DNA from: CAZHFA01 sp964534945
Lineage (GTDB): Bacteria; Bdellovibrionota_C; UBA2361; CAKMMH01
Direction of reading: 5' to 3'
DNA length: 64,000 bases
Assembly (NCBI GenBank): GCA_964534945.1
Contig: CAZHSB010000002.1
Location: 1 to 64,000, forward strand
In this document: in pieces, positions 54,970 to 63,568 of the stretch
Layout of the letters: the number at the start of each line of letters is the position of its first letter
How positions within the stretch are numbered: the first letter of the stretch is position 1
Translations under genes and position numbers: made by a program
Notes under the pieces: generated by a model
Told to the model about the DNA's origin: nothing
Seen by the model: the letters and a program-made list of their open reading frames with translations, nothing else
The model's database searches: none

Positions 54970-56382
54970 ATGACAAATGTAAAAATATTATTAGCAGATG
55001 ATGATCCTCAAATAAGATTGGCAATCGAAACCATTCTAACTAAAAAAGGATATGAAGTAACATCTTTTCCAGATGCGATGGGCGCGTATTTAAGCTTGCA
55101 AAATTGCGAATATTCTCTCATTGTTTCTGATCAAAAAATGCCAGAAATGACAGGTCAAGAATTTCTAAGAAAAGTACGAGAAGATTTCCCAGACATTCCA
55201 TTTATCATGATAACTGCTTATGGAACGATTAATCAAGCTGTCGAAGCTATGCAACTTGGTGCTGCCGATTTTATAACAAAACCATTTGATGCTGATACTC
55301 TAACTCGTGTTATCGAAAGAGTTCTAAGCCCAGAAAATATTGAATTTAGAAGTACTCAAAGAAAAAAGAAAAATAGCAATCCAATCATCACAAATGATCC
55401 TACAATGATAAAAATTTTTGAAGTAGCTGAAGCCGTTGCAAAAAGTGATGCAACTGTTCTTGTTCAAGGAGAATCAGGAACGGGCAAGGAGCTCATTGCA
55501 AGGCTTATTCATGCAAGTAGTCCAAGATCAAACCAACCATTTGTCGCTGTAAACTGTGCGGCGCTTCCTGATACCTTATTAGAAAGTGAACTTTTTGGGC
55601 ATGAAAAAGGTGCTTTTACAGGTGCACAAACTAAAAAAATTGGAAAATTTGAACTCGCTCAAGGAGGCACTATCTTACTTGATGAAATTTCTGAAATGGA
55701 TTTATCTTTACAAGCAAAACTTTTGCGTGTTCTGCAAGAAAGAGAAGTAGATAGAGTTGGTGGCGCTCATCCAATTCCAATTGATGTACGAGTCGTTGCA
55801 ACGACAAATAGAAATTTAGAAGAAAGCATACAACGTGGAGAGTTTAGAGAAGATTTATTTTATAGATTAAACGTTATTCCGATCACACTTCCACCTTTAA
55901 GAGAACGAAAAGGAGATATAAAACTGCTTGTTGAATATTTCATGTCTAAATTTTTAAACAAAAGAAAAAATACACTAACTAAAGACATTCTTGAAGTATT
56001 AGAAAAATATCCTTGGCCGGGGAATATAAGGGAGCTCCAAAATGCTGTGCAACGTGCGGCAATTTTATCTCAAGGAGGTTCACTAAAAACATCTGATTTC
56101 TTGCTTGGAAAAAAGAAAAATTTTGATGGATTAGCTTCTAGAATAGAAGTTATCGTAGAAAATAACGAGGCAAAAGAGTCATTACTAGGTTCATCTAATG
56201 TGACGACTCAAGATTCACTAGATGATACGCTTTCTATAAAAAGTGGTATGACCGTTTCGCAAATGGAAAAGGCTCTAATACTAGAAACATTAAAAGCAAC
56301 TAATGATAATAAGAGCCAAGCTGCAGAAATGCTAGGAATTAGCGTTAGAACGTTGCGTAATAAACTCCACGAATATTTTTAA
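54970..56382 (+). CDS. NtrC/FleR-type sigma-54-dependent response regulator
   Basis: 470 residues. Receiver domain 1-120 with the phospho-Asp in LIVSDQKMPEM. AAA+ domain with GESGTGKE, GAFTGA, LLDEISEM and RFRED-like arginine finger region. Fis-type HTH with ILETLKATNDNKSQAAEMLGISVRTLRNKLHEY. It activates RpoN-dependent promoters when phosphorylated by the adjacent kinase. The order activator-kinase-regulator parallels fleQ-fleS-fleR, but no flagellar gene is present. Confidence 0.93.
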   Translation: MTNVKILLADDDPQIRLAIETILTKKGYEVTSFPDAMGAYLSLQNCEYSLIVSDQKMPEMTGQEFLRKVREDFPDIPFIMITAYGTINQAVEAMQLGAADFITKPFDADTLTRVIERVLSPENIEFRSTQRKKKNSNPIITNDPTMIKIFEVAEAVAKSDATVLVQGESGTGKELIARLIHASSPRSNQPFVAVNCAALPDTLLESELFGHEKGAFTGAQTKKIGKFELAQGGTILLDEISEMDLSLQAKLLRVLQEREVDRVGGAHPIPIDVRVVATTNRNLEESIQRGEFREDLFYRLNVIPITLPPLRERKGDIKLLVEYFMSKFLNKRKNTLTKDILEVLEKYPWPGNIRELQNAVQRAAILSQGGSLKTSDFLLGKKKNFDGLASRIEVIVENNEAKESLLGSSNVTTQDSLDDTLSIKSGMTVSQMEKALILETLKATNDNKSQAAEMLGISVRTLRNKLHEYF

Positions 56383-56445
56383 GCAATAATTTTAAATAAT
56401 TGAAACAAAAAAATAGAAAGTGCATGTCCCAAAAATTATCAAATT

Positions 56446-56754
56446 GTTGCAGTCCTTCAGACTGCGGTCGGGGGGATTATTTGATTACCCAGGGTACACG
56501 CTCATTTCATTCGCGTTTAACCCTGGGCTGGGTTGTGTAGCGTTTTCAACGCAGGTGCATTAGCACACGACGTTCAGNNNNNNNNNNNNNNNNNNNNNNN
56601 NNNNNNNNNNNNNNNNNNNNNNNNNNNNNNNNNNNNNNNNNNNNNNNNNNNNNNNNNNNNNNNNNNNNNNNNNNNNNCTGGGCTGGGTTGTGTAGCGTTT
56701 TCAACGCAGGTGCATTAGCACACGACGTTCAGTAGCTCGCCCCTTCGGGGCAAC
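56446..56754 (+). repeat. GC-rich palindromic element, copy A (interrupted by gap)
   Basis: A cluster of hairpins, GC-rich against an AT-rich background: GCAGTC/GACTGC, CCCAGGGT/ACCCTGGG, GCGTT/AACGC and GCCCCTTCGGGGC. The same series, diverged and inverted, recurs at 57091-57251. It resembles REP/MITE-type interspersed palindromes. No transposase or coding sequence is supported. Confidence 0.8.
56578..56677. other. assembly gap at a repeat junction
   Basis: 100 N. The last 55 bases before the gap are identical to the first 55 after it, as expected where de Bruijn contigs end on the same k-mer. The true gap may be zero or a further repeat copy. Confidence 0.9.
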
Positions 56755-56975
56755 AAAAATGTTTGGCATGCATAGTAATAATTACAAATGCATAATTGAA
56801 AATAAAAAAAGTGCATGTCCTATTTTTTGGTTCTGGGCTGGGTTGTGTAGCGTTTTCAACGCAGGTGCATTAGCACACGACGTTCAGTAGCTCGCCCCTT
56901 CGGGGCAACAAAAATGTTTGGCATGCATAGTAATAATTACAAATGCATAATTGAAAATAAAAAAAGTGCATGTCC
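56678..56975 (+). repeat. 143-bp direct tandem duplication of the palindromic element tail
   Basis: Bases 56678-56820 recur identically at 56833-56975, separated by the 12-base linker TATTTTTTGGTT. Each copy contains the GCGTT/AACGC and GCCCCTTCGGGGC hairpins and ends in GTGCATGTCC. The GTGCATGTCC end is also present left of copy A at 56420. Confidence 0.95.
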
Positions 56976-57090
56976 CCAAATTTATGTATTAATATTTTTT
57001 GACTCCTATCAAAGATTGTAAATTTGAAAGTATTTATATTTTTTTCAAAAGATTGGTATTAATTTTATATTATATACACCATAAATTTTC

Positions 57091-57251
57091 GTTGCCCCAA
57101 AGGGGCGAGCCTAAAATCTTTGTAAGTTAAATGTTCCCGCGTTGAAAACGCCATACAACCCAGCCTGGGGTTAGCTTTCCCGAAGGGAATGCATACCCCA
57201 GGTGCCTCGGGGATAAAAAATACCCCCAACCGCAGGCTGTAAGTCTGCGAC
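57091..57251 (-). repeat. GC-rich palindromic element, copy B (inverted)
   Basis: The reverse complement follows copy A closely, from the GCAGAC...TGCGGTTGGGGG start through AACCCCAGGCTGGGTTGTATGGCG to GGCTCGCCCCTTTGGGGCAAC. It faces copy A. The AT-rich stretch between the two elements holds no gene. Confidence 0.82.
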
Positions 57252-57330
57252 AAAAAATTCAAAAAAGAAATCACCTACCAATTAATCGCGTGTCCTATTT
57301 TTTAGTTCTATTTTTTAGCCTTGTTACTAA

Positions 57331-58983
57331 TCACGCGTTGCCTTTTCGTCTTATTCTTCTTTTAACAAGTCCCCAAAAGCCAAAAAGTTCTTGAGACCTT
57401 AAAAGAAATGATGCGCTAATATAAGCGATACATGCCAAAACTGTTGTTAAAATAAGTTGTAGATATACATTTAAATCGTATCGAAGTGGAATGCTAGCGA
57501 CAAAAAACATAACTATCGATGAAATAAATGCTCTTGCTGTTGACCCAAAAAATTCACTATATGCAATTCCTCTCTCCCGTTTTTTTAAAATAAACAATAA
57601 GAATGCAAATCCTAAAGAGGAAGAAATGCTTCCAGACAATGCCAAACCTACATGTCCAATATCTATAAATTTAAAAATAGAATACAAAAATTGTTGATAT
57701 GAAAAAAGCATCGATGAGCTAAACGATGTCCCCTCGACTAATTTTCCACAAATAAGCAATGATAAATGAAAATGCAAAAAAAGCATAATCGCACTTAGGA
57801 TCGTCGGCGTTTTTGTATCTTTTTTAGCCAAAAATGCCCTAATAAGAATCGTATAACAACTAATTCCCCAAATACCTATACAATATGCCTTTAGAGCAGA
57901 CGCAGTATTAATAGTCGCTAGATTAGTAAACGCGCCTCTTTCTAAAAAAACCTTTATACAAGGTTCTGCAACAAGGAAAATAAAGAATGCTGTTGGCAGC
58001 GTCACAAAACTTGTATATCTTAAAGCATTTTGCAAACTATCTTGGAATTCTTTCTTTTGATCATTAACAACAAATTTGGAAAGGCTTGGAAGCAAAACAG
58101 ATGCTAATGATATCGTAAAAATTCCTACGGGAATCTGTGCAAATCTATCTGCATAAAAAAGCCATGAAACGCTACCAGATTCTAACATTGATGCCAAAAC
58201 AGTATTTATAAAAATTGTAAGTTGATAAACGCCTGCGCCAACGATTGCAGGAATCATAAGTTTTATTAAAGTATAAATTGTGTTATTAAAAATTTTAAAT
58301 GATGGAACTATTGATAATCCAACTTTTTTTAATGATGGGAATTGAATTATACACATCAAAAATCCTGCGATGATTACCGACCACGACATAAGATGTGATG
58401 CTAAATATTGATCAAAGAAAAAACCACAAAGAGCAAAAACAATCATTATAATATTCATTAAAATTTGTGATACAGCAGACATACCAAAAATTTTAAAAAC
58501 ACTAAGGGCACCATTTGATAGCGATACAAAGCTTATAAAAATAATATACGGTACCATTATTTTTGTAAGGCTATTTGCCAAAGGAAGCTTGCCTTTTATA
58601 ACCTCAAAACCAGGGGCAAAAAATAAAGTAATTTCTTTCGAAAATATAATTCCAAGAACACTTAAACAAAGCGTCATTATGAATAAAAACCCCCAAACTT
58701 TTCTAAATGCTTCATTTGTCTCCTTTGGGCCTTTTTTTACCTCTCCTGCAAAGATTGGGACAAACGCAGAAGTTAATGCTCCTTCTGCCACAAAACTTCT
58801 TAACATATTAGGAATTTTAAATGCTACAAAAAAAGCATCTGCATATATTGAAGATCCAAAAAGGCTTGCAAAAGTTAAATCTCTAAAAAAGCCACATATA
58901 CGACTTAATAAAGTTAGTATTCCAACTATTCCCGACCCCTTTACTATTGTTTTATTTTCTGAATTTTGAGACGATTTTTCCAT
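57331..58983 (-). CDS. murJ: lipid II flippase MurJ
   Basis: 550 residues, about 14 predicted membrane helices. The N-terminus GIVGILTLLSRICGFFRDLTFASLFGSSIYADAFFVAFKIPNMLRSFVAEGALTSAFVPIF is the MviN/MurJ signature, with the conserved Arg residues. It moves lipid II across the inner membrane for peptidoglycan synthesis. Upstream is a divergent small gene; downstream is the repeat region. Confidence 0.95.
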   Translation of the reverse strand: MEKSSQNSENKTIVKGSGIVGILTLLSRICGFFRDLTFASLFGSSIYADAFFVAFKIPNMLRSFVAEGALTSAFVPIFAGEVKKGPKETNEAFRKVWGFLFIMTLCLSVLGIIFSKEITLFFAPGFEVIKGKLPLANSLTKIMVPYIIFISFVSLSNGALSVFKIFGMSAVSQILMNIIMIVFALCGFFFDQYLASHLMSWSVIIAGFLMCIIQFPSLKKVGLSIVPSFKIFNNTIYTLIKLMIPAIVGAGVYQLTIFINTVLASMLESGSVSWLFYADRFAQIPVGIFTISLASVLLPSLSKFVVNDQKKEFQDSLQNALRYTSFVTLPTAFFIFLVAEPCIKVFLERGAFTNLATINTASALKAYCIGIWGISCYTILIRAFLAKKDTKTPTILSAIMLFLHFHLSLLICGKLVEGTSFSSSMLFSYQQFLYSIFKFIDIGHVGLALSGSISSSLGFAFLLFILKKRERGIAYSEFFGSTARAFISSIVMFFVASIPLRYDLNVYLQLILTTVLACIAYISASFLLRSQELFGFWGLVKRRIRRKGNA

Positions 58984-59064
58984 TAAATTAGATTATACCT
59001 ATTTTAAAAATTTTGGTATATGATGAATTTAAATTAAACCTTAACTTTTATACATAGGATTTTT

Positions 59065-59475
59065 ATGGGATTTTTTTCGAAAAAAGAGCATAAGTTGCCT
59101 GTCTTTCCGTCAACAATAAAAAAAGTTTTTAAAAGTTTTTGCATTGATATAGATAAGGGCAAATTGGAAATATTAAGGAAAAAAGTTTTAGAAGAAATAG
59201 AAAATGCAAAAAAAAGAAATGATGCTGGAATGCTACTAGATATACATTTAGCAGAAGAAATTGTAAAAAGATGCCTTTATTTAATAGATCATTTTGATGA
59301 TTTTTCATCTAGTGAACGTCGCCTTGCAGTCGGCGCCATTTGTTATTTTGCCGTAAGTGATGATCCGTTAAGCGAAGAAATTTTTGCCTCTGGTTATGAT
59401 GATGATGCAAAAGTTATGAATTATGTTTTAGAAGAATTAAAGATCGACGACCAATTTATAGAGCTTATCGGCTAA
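59065..59475 (+). CDS. hypothetical protein, possibly DUF1232/YkvA-like
   Basis: 136 residues. The middle ERRLAVGAICYFAVSDDPLSEEIFASGYDDDAKVMNYVLEEL resembles the short DUF1232 core (a hydrophobic helix followed by SP.D..P....G..DD). It has a basic N-terminus. It is divergent from murJ and convergent with the Nudix gene. The match is weak and function unknown. Confidence 0.6.
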   Translation: MGFFSKKEHKLPVFPSTIKKVFKSFCIDIDKGKLEILRKKVLEEIENAKKRNDAGMLLDIHLAEEIVKRCLYLIDHFDDFSSSERRLAVGAICYFAVSDDPLSEEIFASGYDDDAKVMNYVLEELKIDDQFIELIG

Positions 59476-59489
59476 CAATTTCGATCGTA

Positions 59490-60068
59490 TTAATTTTTCT
59501 TTGATTCATTAATTAAAAATTTTTGTGCCATTAATATGCCAATTATTGAAAAAGCATCTTTGATTTTTTCTTGATATATTAAGTTTATAACTTCATCAAA
59601 CGGAAGTTTTTTAACAACAATTTTTTCTGTCGATTCTGGCGTTGCTTGTTCAATTTGAAAGTCTCTTACTAAAAACAATGTTCCCCTTTCATTTGTAATA
59701 CTGTTGCTAATATGAAGATCATCAAATACCACATCGTACTTTCCTCCTATAATTCCCGCCTCTTCTTTTAACTCTCTTTTCATGGCATCTAATTTGCTTT
59801 CCCCTACTTCTGAACCACCTTCAACAATTTCCCAAGTATATTCTTTCATAGGGTATCTATATTGCCCTACCAAATATATATTGTTATTAGGATCCATTGC
59901 CACAGCACCTACAGCTCCTATTTTATCCACATACGAATATGTACTATCTTGTCCATTAGGTGCTTTTACATCATCTTCTCGTAATGTTAGCCATCGATTT
60001 TTATAAGCAAATTTAGATTTATATGTTATCCAAGGACTACTTTTATCGACATCATCGTCAAAATACAT
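59490..60068 (-). CDS. Nudix hydrolase, ADP-ribose pyrophosphatase-like
   Basis: 192 residues. The complete Nudix box GGSEVGESKLDAMKRELKEEAGI (G-x5-E-x7-REUxEExGU) is at about 87-109. The N-terminal YVDKIGAVGAVAMDPNNNIYLVGQYRYPMKEYTWEIVEGG is typical of ADP-sugar pyrophosphatases (NudF-like). It hydrolyses nucleoside diphosphate derivatives; the exact substrate cannot be read. Confidence 0.88.
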   Translation of the reverse strand: MYFDDDVDKSSPWITYKSKFAYKNRWLTLREDDVKAPNGQDSTYSYVDKIGAVGAVAMDPNNNIYLVGQYRYPMKEYTWEIVEGGSEVGESKLDAMKRELKEEAGIIGGKYDVVFDDLHISNSITNERGTLFLVRDFQIEQATPESTEKIVVKKLPFDEVINLIYQEKIKDAFSIIGILMAQKFLINESKKN

Positions 60069-60154
60069 TCTCTCCCCTTTTTATTATTAATAAATTCGTA
60101 TATAATTTTATTTTAGGTAATATCTTAATATTATTATTTCTTTAGGATTAAACA

Positions 60155-61225
60155 ATGAAAAAAAATATTTCTTTTTTATTATTTGTAACTTTATCATTTT
60201 TAGCAATAGCTCTTACAGCTTGTAATAGAGAAGCATCATCTCCAAAAATGTTAAAATTAGAATCTTCCGATTCAGGATTTTTAACGTTATATACTTTGAA
60301 GAATTTTTGGGGTAAAAATAACGATGCTGTTATTTCTTTTAATAATGATGATAAGTTATTAACTCTTTACAAAGAAAATAATGAGAAGCTTGAAATTGCT
60401 AAAAAAACTACATTAAATCAATTTCTTGGTCAACTCTGTCTTTTTGAATCTAATGGAGAGAAAAGAATTGCAGTAGCAGTTGGCTATGGAAGAGGCGACT
60501 TGGAAGCTCCTGTTAGAGTTTATTTATATGATCAAAATTTAGAAAATGAACAGCTTATTTACGAAGCAAAAAGCCCTAGAAGTCAAATTACTTTTTTACA
60601 ACAAGTAAGCGATACATTGTATATTAATTACTTTAATTCAAAGTTTTTCTCAGTTCTTGGTTCATTAAAACAAATTAGTTCTGACAAATGGGATTTTACG
60701 AAAATAGCAGACATTAGGCTTGGAGCTAATGTTTCCTTAGATGGTGATAATATTCTTTTTGCAAGGCCATACAAAGATCCAGATAAAGATATCGCAGAAA
60801 ATATTTTACTTGATAAGGATAAAAATATTATTGATCTTCCATCATTTAGAGGCGCAAGATCTGGTGTTTTTGCAGACATCGATAATGATGGTACAAAAGA
60901 AATTTTACTTGGAGATGGTTGGCATCAAAATTATGGAAAGCTTGCAGAGCCTAGATTTAGCGTTCTTACATTTAACAAACAAACAAAAAAGTACGACTTA
61001 AAAATGATTTCAAATATAAAGGGGCAAACATCTATTGAAAAGATTATTCCATTTACTCTAGGAAAAAAGACTTTTATTGTAACTGCAGGAGATAAATTCA
61101 TTGAACTTTATGATCCAAAAGACAATTGGAAACAAACAAGAATTTTTGAATCTACTTCATCAGGACTTGACGTTACTTTTGCAATGCTAAACGGCAAACC
61201 ACGAATTGTTGTGTTTGCACTTTAG
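60155..61225 (+). CDS. lipoprotein with FG-GAP-like beta-propeller repeats
   Basis: 356 residues. A lipoprotein signal (MKKNISFLLFVTLSFLAIALTACNRE) puts Cys 23 as the lipid-modified residue. The rest is beta-rich, with GVFADIDNDGTKEILLGDGW matching the FG-GAP/VCBS calcium-loop pattern, suggesting a beta-propeller. Presumably attached to the outer or inner membrane facing the periplasm. It is divergent from the Nudix gene and ends at a terminator. Confidence 0.75.
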   Translation: MKKNISFLLFVTLSFLAIALTACNREASSPKMLKLESSDSGFLTLYTLKNFWGKNNDAVISFNNDDKLLTLYKENNEKLEIAKKTTLNQFLGQLCLFESNGEKRIAVAVGYGRGDLEAPVRVYLYDQNLENEQLIYEAKSPRSQITFLQQVSDTLYINYFNSKFFSVLGSLKQISSDKWDFTKIADIRLGANVSLDGDNILFARPYKDPDKDIAENILLDKDKNIIDLPSFRGARSGVFADIDNDGTKEILLGDGWHQNYGKLAEPRFSVLTFNKQTKKYDLKMISNIKGQTSIEKIIPFTLGKKTFIVTAGDKFIELYDPKDNWKQTRIFESTSSGLDVTFAMLNGKPRIVVFAL

Positions 61226-61248
61226 AAAGTTAAAAAATTAGTTTTTAA

Positions 61249-61278
61249 AAAAGTGTGCTTTTAAAAGTACACTTTTAT
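61249..61278 (+). terminator. terminator of the lipoprotein gene
   Basis: AAAAGTGTGCTTTT (61249-61262) pairs with AAAAGTACACTTTT (61263-61276) through one G-T pair, ending in T's. Confidence 0.8.
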
Positions 61279-61307
61279 TATTTAATCCTTTTAATACTTC
61301 TTTATTG

Positions 61308-61343
61308 GTATCATTTTTAGTATCACAATTAGTATCATTTTTG
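61308..61343. repeat. three 12-bp tandem repeats at a gap edge
   Basis: Units GTATCATTTTTA, GTATCACAATTA and GTATCATTTTTG run up to a scaffold gap. In the minus-strand frame they read as repeated K/N-x-D-T. No gene call is made because the gap hides the start. Confidence 0.75.
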
Positions 61344-61352
61344 ATACCATTT

Positions 61353-61452
61353 NNNNNNNNNNNNNNNNNNNNNNNNNNNNNNNNNNNNNNNNNNNNNNNN
61401 NNNNNNNNNNNNNNNNNNNNNNNNNNNNNNNNNNNNNNNNNNNNNNNNNNNN
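61353..61452. other. assembly gap in an intergenic repeat
   Basis: 100 N, placeholder length. The left edge ends in 12-bp tandem repeats; the right edge is unrelated. The segment 61453-61569 contains nothing recognisable. Confidence 0.95.
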
Positions 61453-61569
61453 TCATATTGTAAATAGTGATAATTTGAAAGTAAAAGCTACCAAAACACC
61501 TTATATAATATCTTTTAAGTATATCATGATAACTAAATTGAGAAGCTCTGAATTTTTAATAAGGAATTC

Positions 61570-62583
61570 TTAAAACACCAAACTTGCAACTTTATAAAAA
61601 ATGCCTGATAAGATAATGCAGGCTGGGATTGTTAGAAACCAAGTAATTATAATGTTTTTTACAATGCTCCATTTTACGGCAGAAGCATGAATTGTTGAAC
61701 CTACCCCCATAATGGCAGTAGAAATAACGTGCGTTGTACTTAAAGGGATTCCAAAGTGAGATGCTATCATAATAAGAGTTGCAGATGAAGTTTCCGCAGC
61801 AAAACCATGAATCGGTTTTAATTTAATAATCTTGCTTCCCATTGTTCTTATTATTTTCCAGCCACCAGACATTGTCCCTAACGCCATTGTAAATGCACAA
61901 GCCATAATAACATAAATTGGAATCTCAAAATCATTTCCATGTACATGAGGCAAAACTCCTGCAATAACTAGACTTAAAGAGATCACACCCATCGTTTTTT
62001 GTGCATCATTCGTACCATGGCTTAATGCCATAAAGCCTGATGATATAAGTTGATATTTTCTAAATCTCCTATTTATTCTATGTGGCGCCGCCTTATAAAA
62101 TAAACGAATTAAAATAAGCATAAAGACAAAACCAACTGCAAAGCCACAAATTGGAGATAAGAACATCGGAATTATTACTTTATCAATTAAAGACATGACT
62201 TGAATACTCCCGCCACCTGCATGAACAAAAGAAGCGCCAACAAGTCCTCCAATGAGGGCATGCGAAGAACTAATTGGAAGTGCTAAATACCACGTTACTA
62301 TATCCCAAACAATTGCACTAAGTAAGGCACATAATATAACTTGCAAAGTTATAGTTGTCGAATCAATTATTCCCCCACCAATCGTCTTTGCTACATGAGT
62401 TCCACACAACGCACCAATAAAGTTTAAACTTGCGCTAAACAATATCGCCTGTCTTGCAGTGAGAACACGCGTTGACACAACAGTAGCAATCGCATTCGCA
62501 CAATCATGAAATCCGTTTATATACTCAAAAATAAGCGCCGAAACAATTACAAGCACCAACAAAAAAATTGTAAAACTTTCCAC
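61570..62583 (-). CDS. PiT-family inorganic phosphate transporter
   Basis: 337 residues, about ten membrane helices. The duplicated PiT signature is seen as NGFHDCANAIATVVSTR near the N-terminus and ALSHGTNDAQKTMG in the second half, and TTHVISTAIMGVG. It imports phosphate (probably metal phosphate or H+/Na+ coupled) at the inner membrane. It follows the DUF47 gene by 4 bases, its usual partner. Confidence 0.93.
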   Translation of the reverse strand: MESFTIFLLVLVIVSALIFEYINGFHDCANAIATVVSTRVLTARQAILFSASLNFIGALCGTHVAKTIGGGIIDSTTITLQVILCALLSAIVWDIVTWYLALPISSSHALIGGLVGASFVHAGGGSIQVMSLIDKVIIPMFLSPICGFAVGFVFMLILIRLFYKAAPHRINRRFRKYQLISSGFMALSHGTNDAQKTMGVISLSLVIAGVLPHVHGNDFEIPIYVIMACAFTMALGTMSGGWKIIRTMGSKIIKLKPIHGFAAETSSATLIMIASHFGIPLSTTHVISTAIMGVGSTIHASAVKWSIVKNIIITWFLTIPACIILSGIFYKVASLVF

Positions 62584-62587
62584 TATA

Positions 62588-63229
62588 TTAACTCTGTTTT
62601 AAGACAACATTTACGATTTGATCAGATATAGAAAGACAATCATCAATTGTATCTTCTAATTCTTCATATACATTTTTTAATTTTATAACTTCAATTGGAT
62701 CATATTTTCCAGAAAAAAGATCATCCAAAGCCTTGTACAAAACGTCATCTGCCTTAGATTCTATCTCTTTTATTTTTAAATTACTTCTCATAATTTGATC
62801 TGCAGGAGTAACTTTTTTGAAAATTTTTAGCGCCTTGCAAAGCTCATTAATTGCTTCTAGCAAAATTTTAGATTGTTCTTGTATATTTTTATTAAAAGAT
62901 GTCAATCTAAATACACGAAGGCTAAAGCAAACTTGCACAACCTTTTTGGTAATTTTATTTAAAATGATTGTAATCTCTTGAATGTCTTCTCGCTCTAACG
63001 GTGTAATAAAAGTATTATTAAGCATAACTAATGTTTTCTTATATAAATCATTACTACTATGTTTTAATGTTTTTGCGATAGATAGATGTGTTGGTTCAAG
63101 CTTCGTACTAACTATTTCATTTAAAAGCTCTGAACCTTCCTTACAGATTTGTATTGCATCTTCAAACAACTCAAAAAAAATTTTTTCTTCAGGAGGCAAG
63201 AAAAATCTTAACAGATTAAATTTGGCCAT
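62588..63229 (-). CDS. PhoU-like DUF47 protein (PiT accessory)
   Basis: 213 residues, all helical, matching DUF47 with LLRFFLPPEEKIFFELFEDAIQICKEGSELLNEIV at the N-terminus and a second PhoU-like bundle (SNLKIKEIESKADDVLYKALDDLF) with the E-x3-D metal sites. It is thought to regulate its partner phosphate transporter. A TATAAT box at 63375-63380 on the minus strand could be its -10. Confidence 0.92.
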   Translation of the reverse strand: MAKFNLLRFFLPPEEKIFFELFEDAIQICKEGSELLNEIVSTKLEPTHLSIAKTLKHSSNDLYKKTLVMLNNTFITPLEREDIQEITIILNKITKKVVQVCFSLRVFRLTSFNKNIQEQSKILLEAINELCKALKIFKKVTPADQIMRSNLKIKEIESKADDVLYKALDDLFSGKYDPIEVIKLKNVYEELEDTIDDCLSISDQIVNVVLKQS

Positions 63230-63433
63230 TATGTTCCCTTATATTTTTTCTTTTTATAACCTAATTTCTTATAAAAAAGCTCAAGTATTACCCAAGTTCT
63301 TTGAATTGTAACAGAAAAAAAAATTTTTAATATAACTTTTTAAAAAAGATATTAAATATATCCATCTTATACTTATTATACTTGATTATTAGTTGTTTTT
63401 TAATTTTCTTCTCATTTTTAAAGCAAGAACTAC

Positions 63434-63463
63434 TTGTATATATTGTATTTTTTTTGATATAAT
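63434..63463 (+). promoter_or_regulatory. putative infC promoter
   Basis: TTGTAT at 63434-63439, an 18-base spacer and TATAAT at 63458-63463. The leader of about 100 nt contains TTGATGC/GCATCAA arms (63484-63490 and 63522-63528) before a short T-rich stretch, possibly part of the usual infC operon control by L20 or attenuation. The rest of 63230-63433 shows only the DUF47 -10. Confidence 0.55.
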
Positions 63464-63568
63464 AAAAAGGTTTCTTGCTTTTATTGATGCAAAAAATTTT
63501 TGAATTTTTTTAAACTTTTAGGCATCAAAACTTTTTAGAATTATATTATTTTTATTAGGAGAATTTTT

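Noticed and set aside
56446..56975. CRISPR array
   Set aside because: The repeats are 143 bp with a 12-bp linker and internal hairpins; there are no short regular repeats with unique spacers and no cas genes.
57065..57274. Small minus-strand protein across the GC-rich element
   Set aside because: The frame follows the hairpin repeat, like many spurious calls in such elements; there is no ribosome-binding site.
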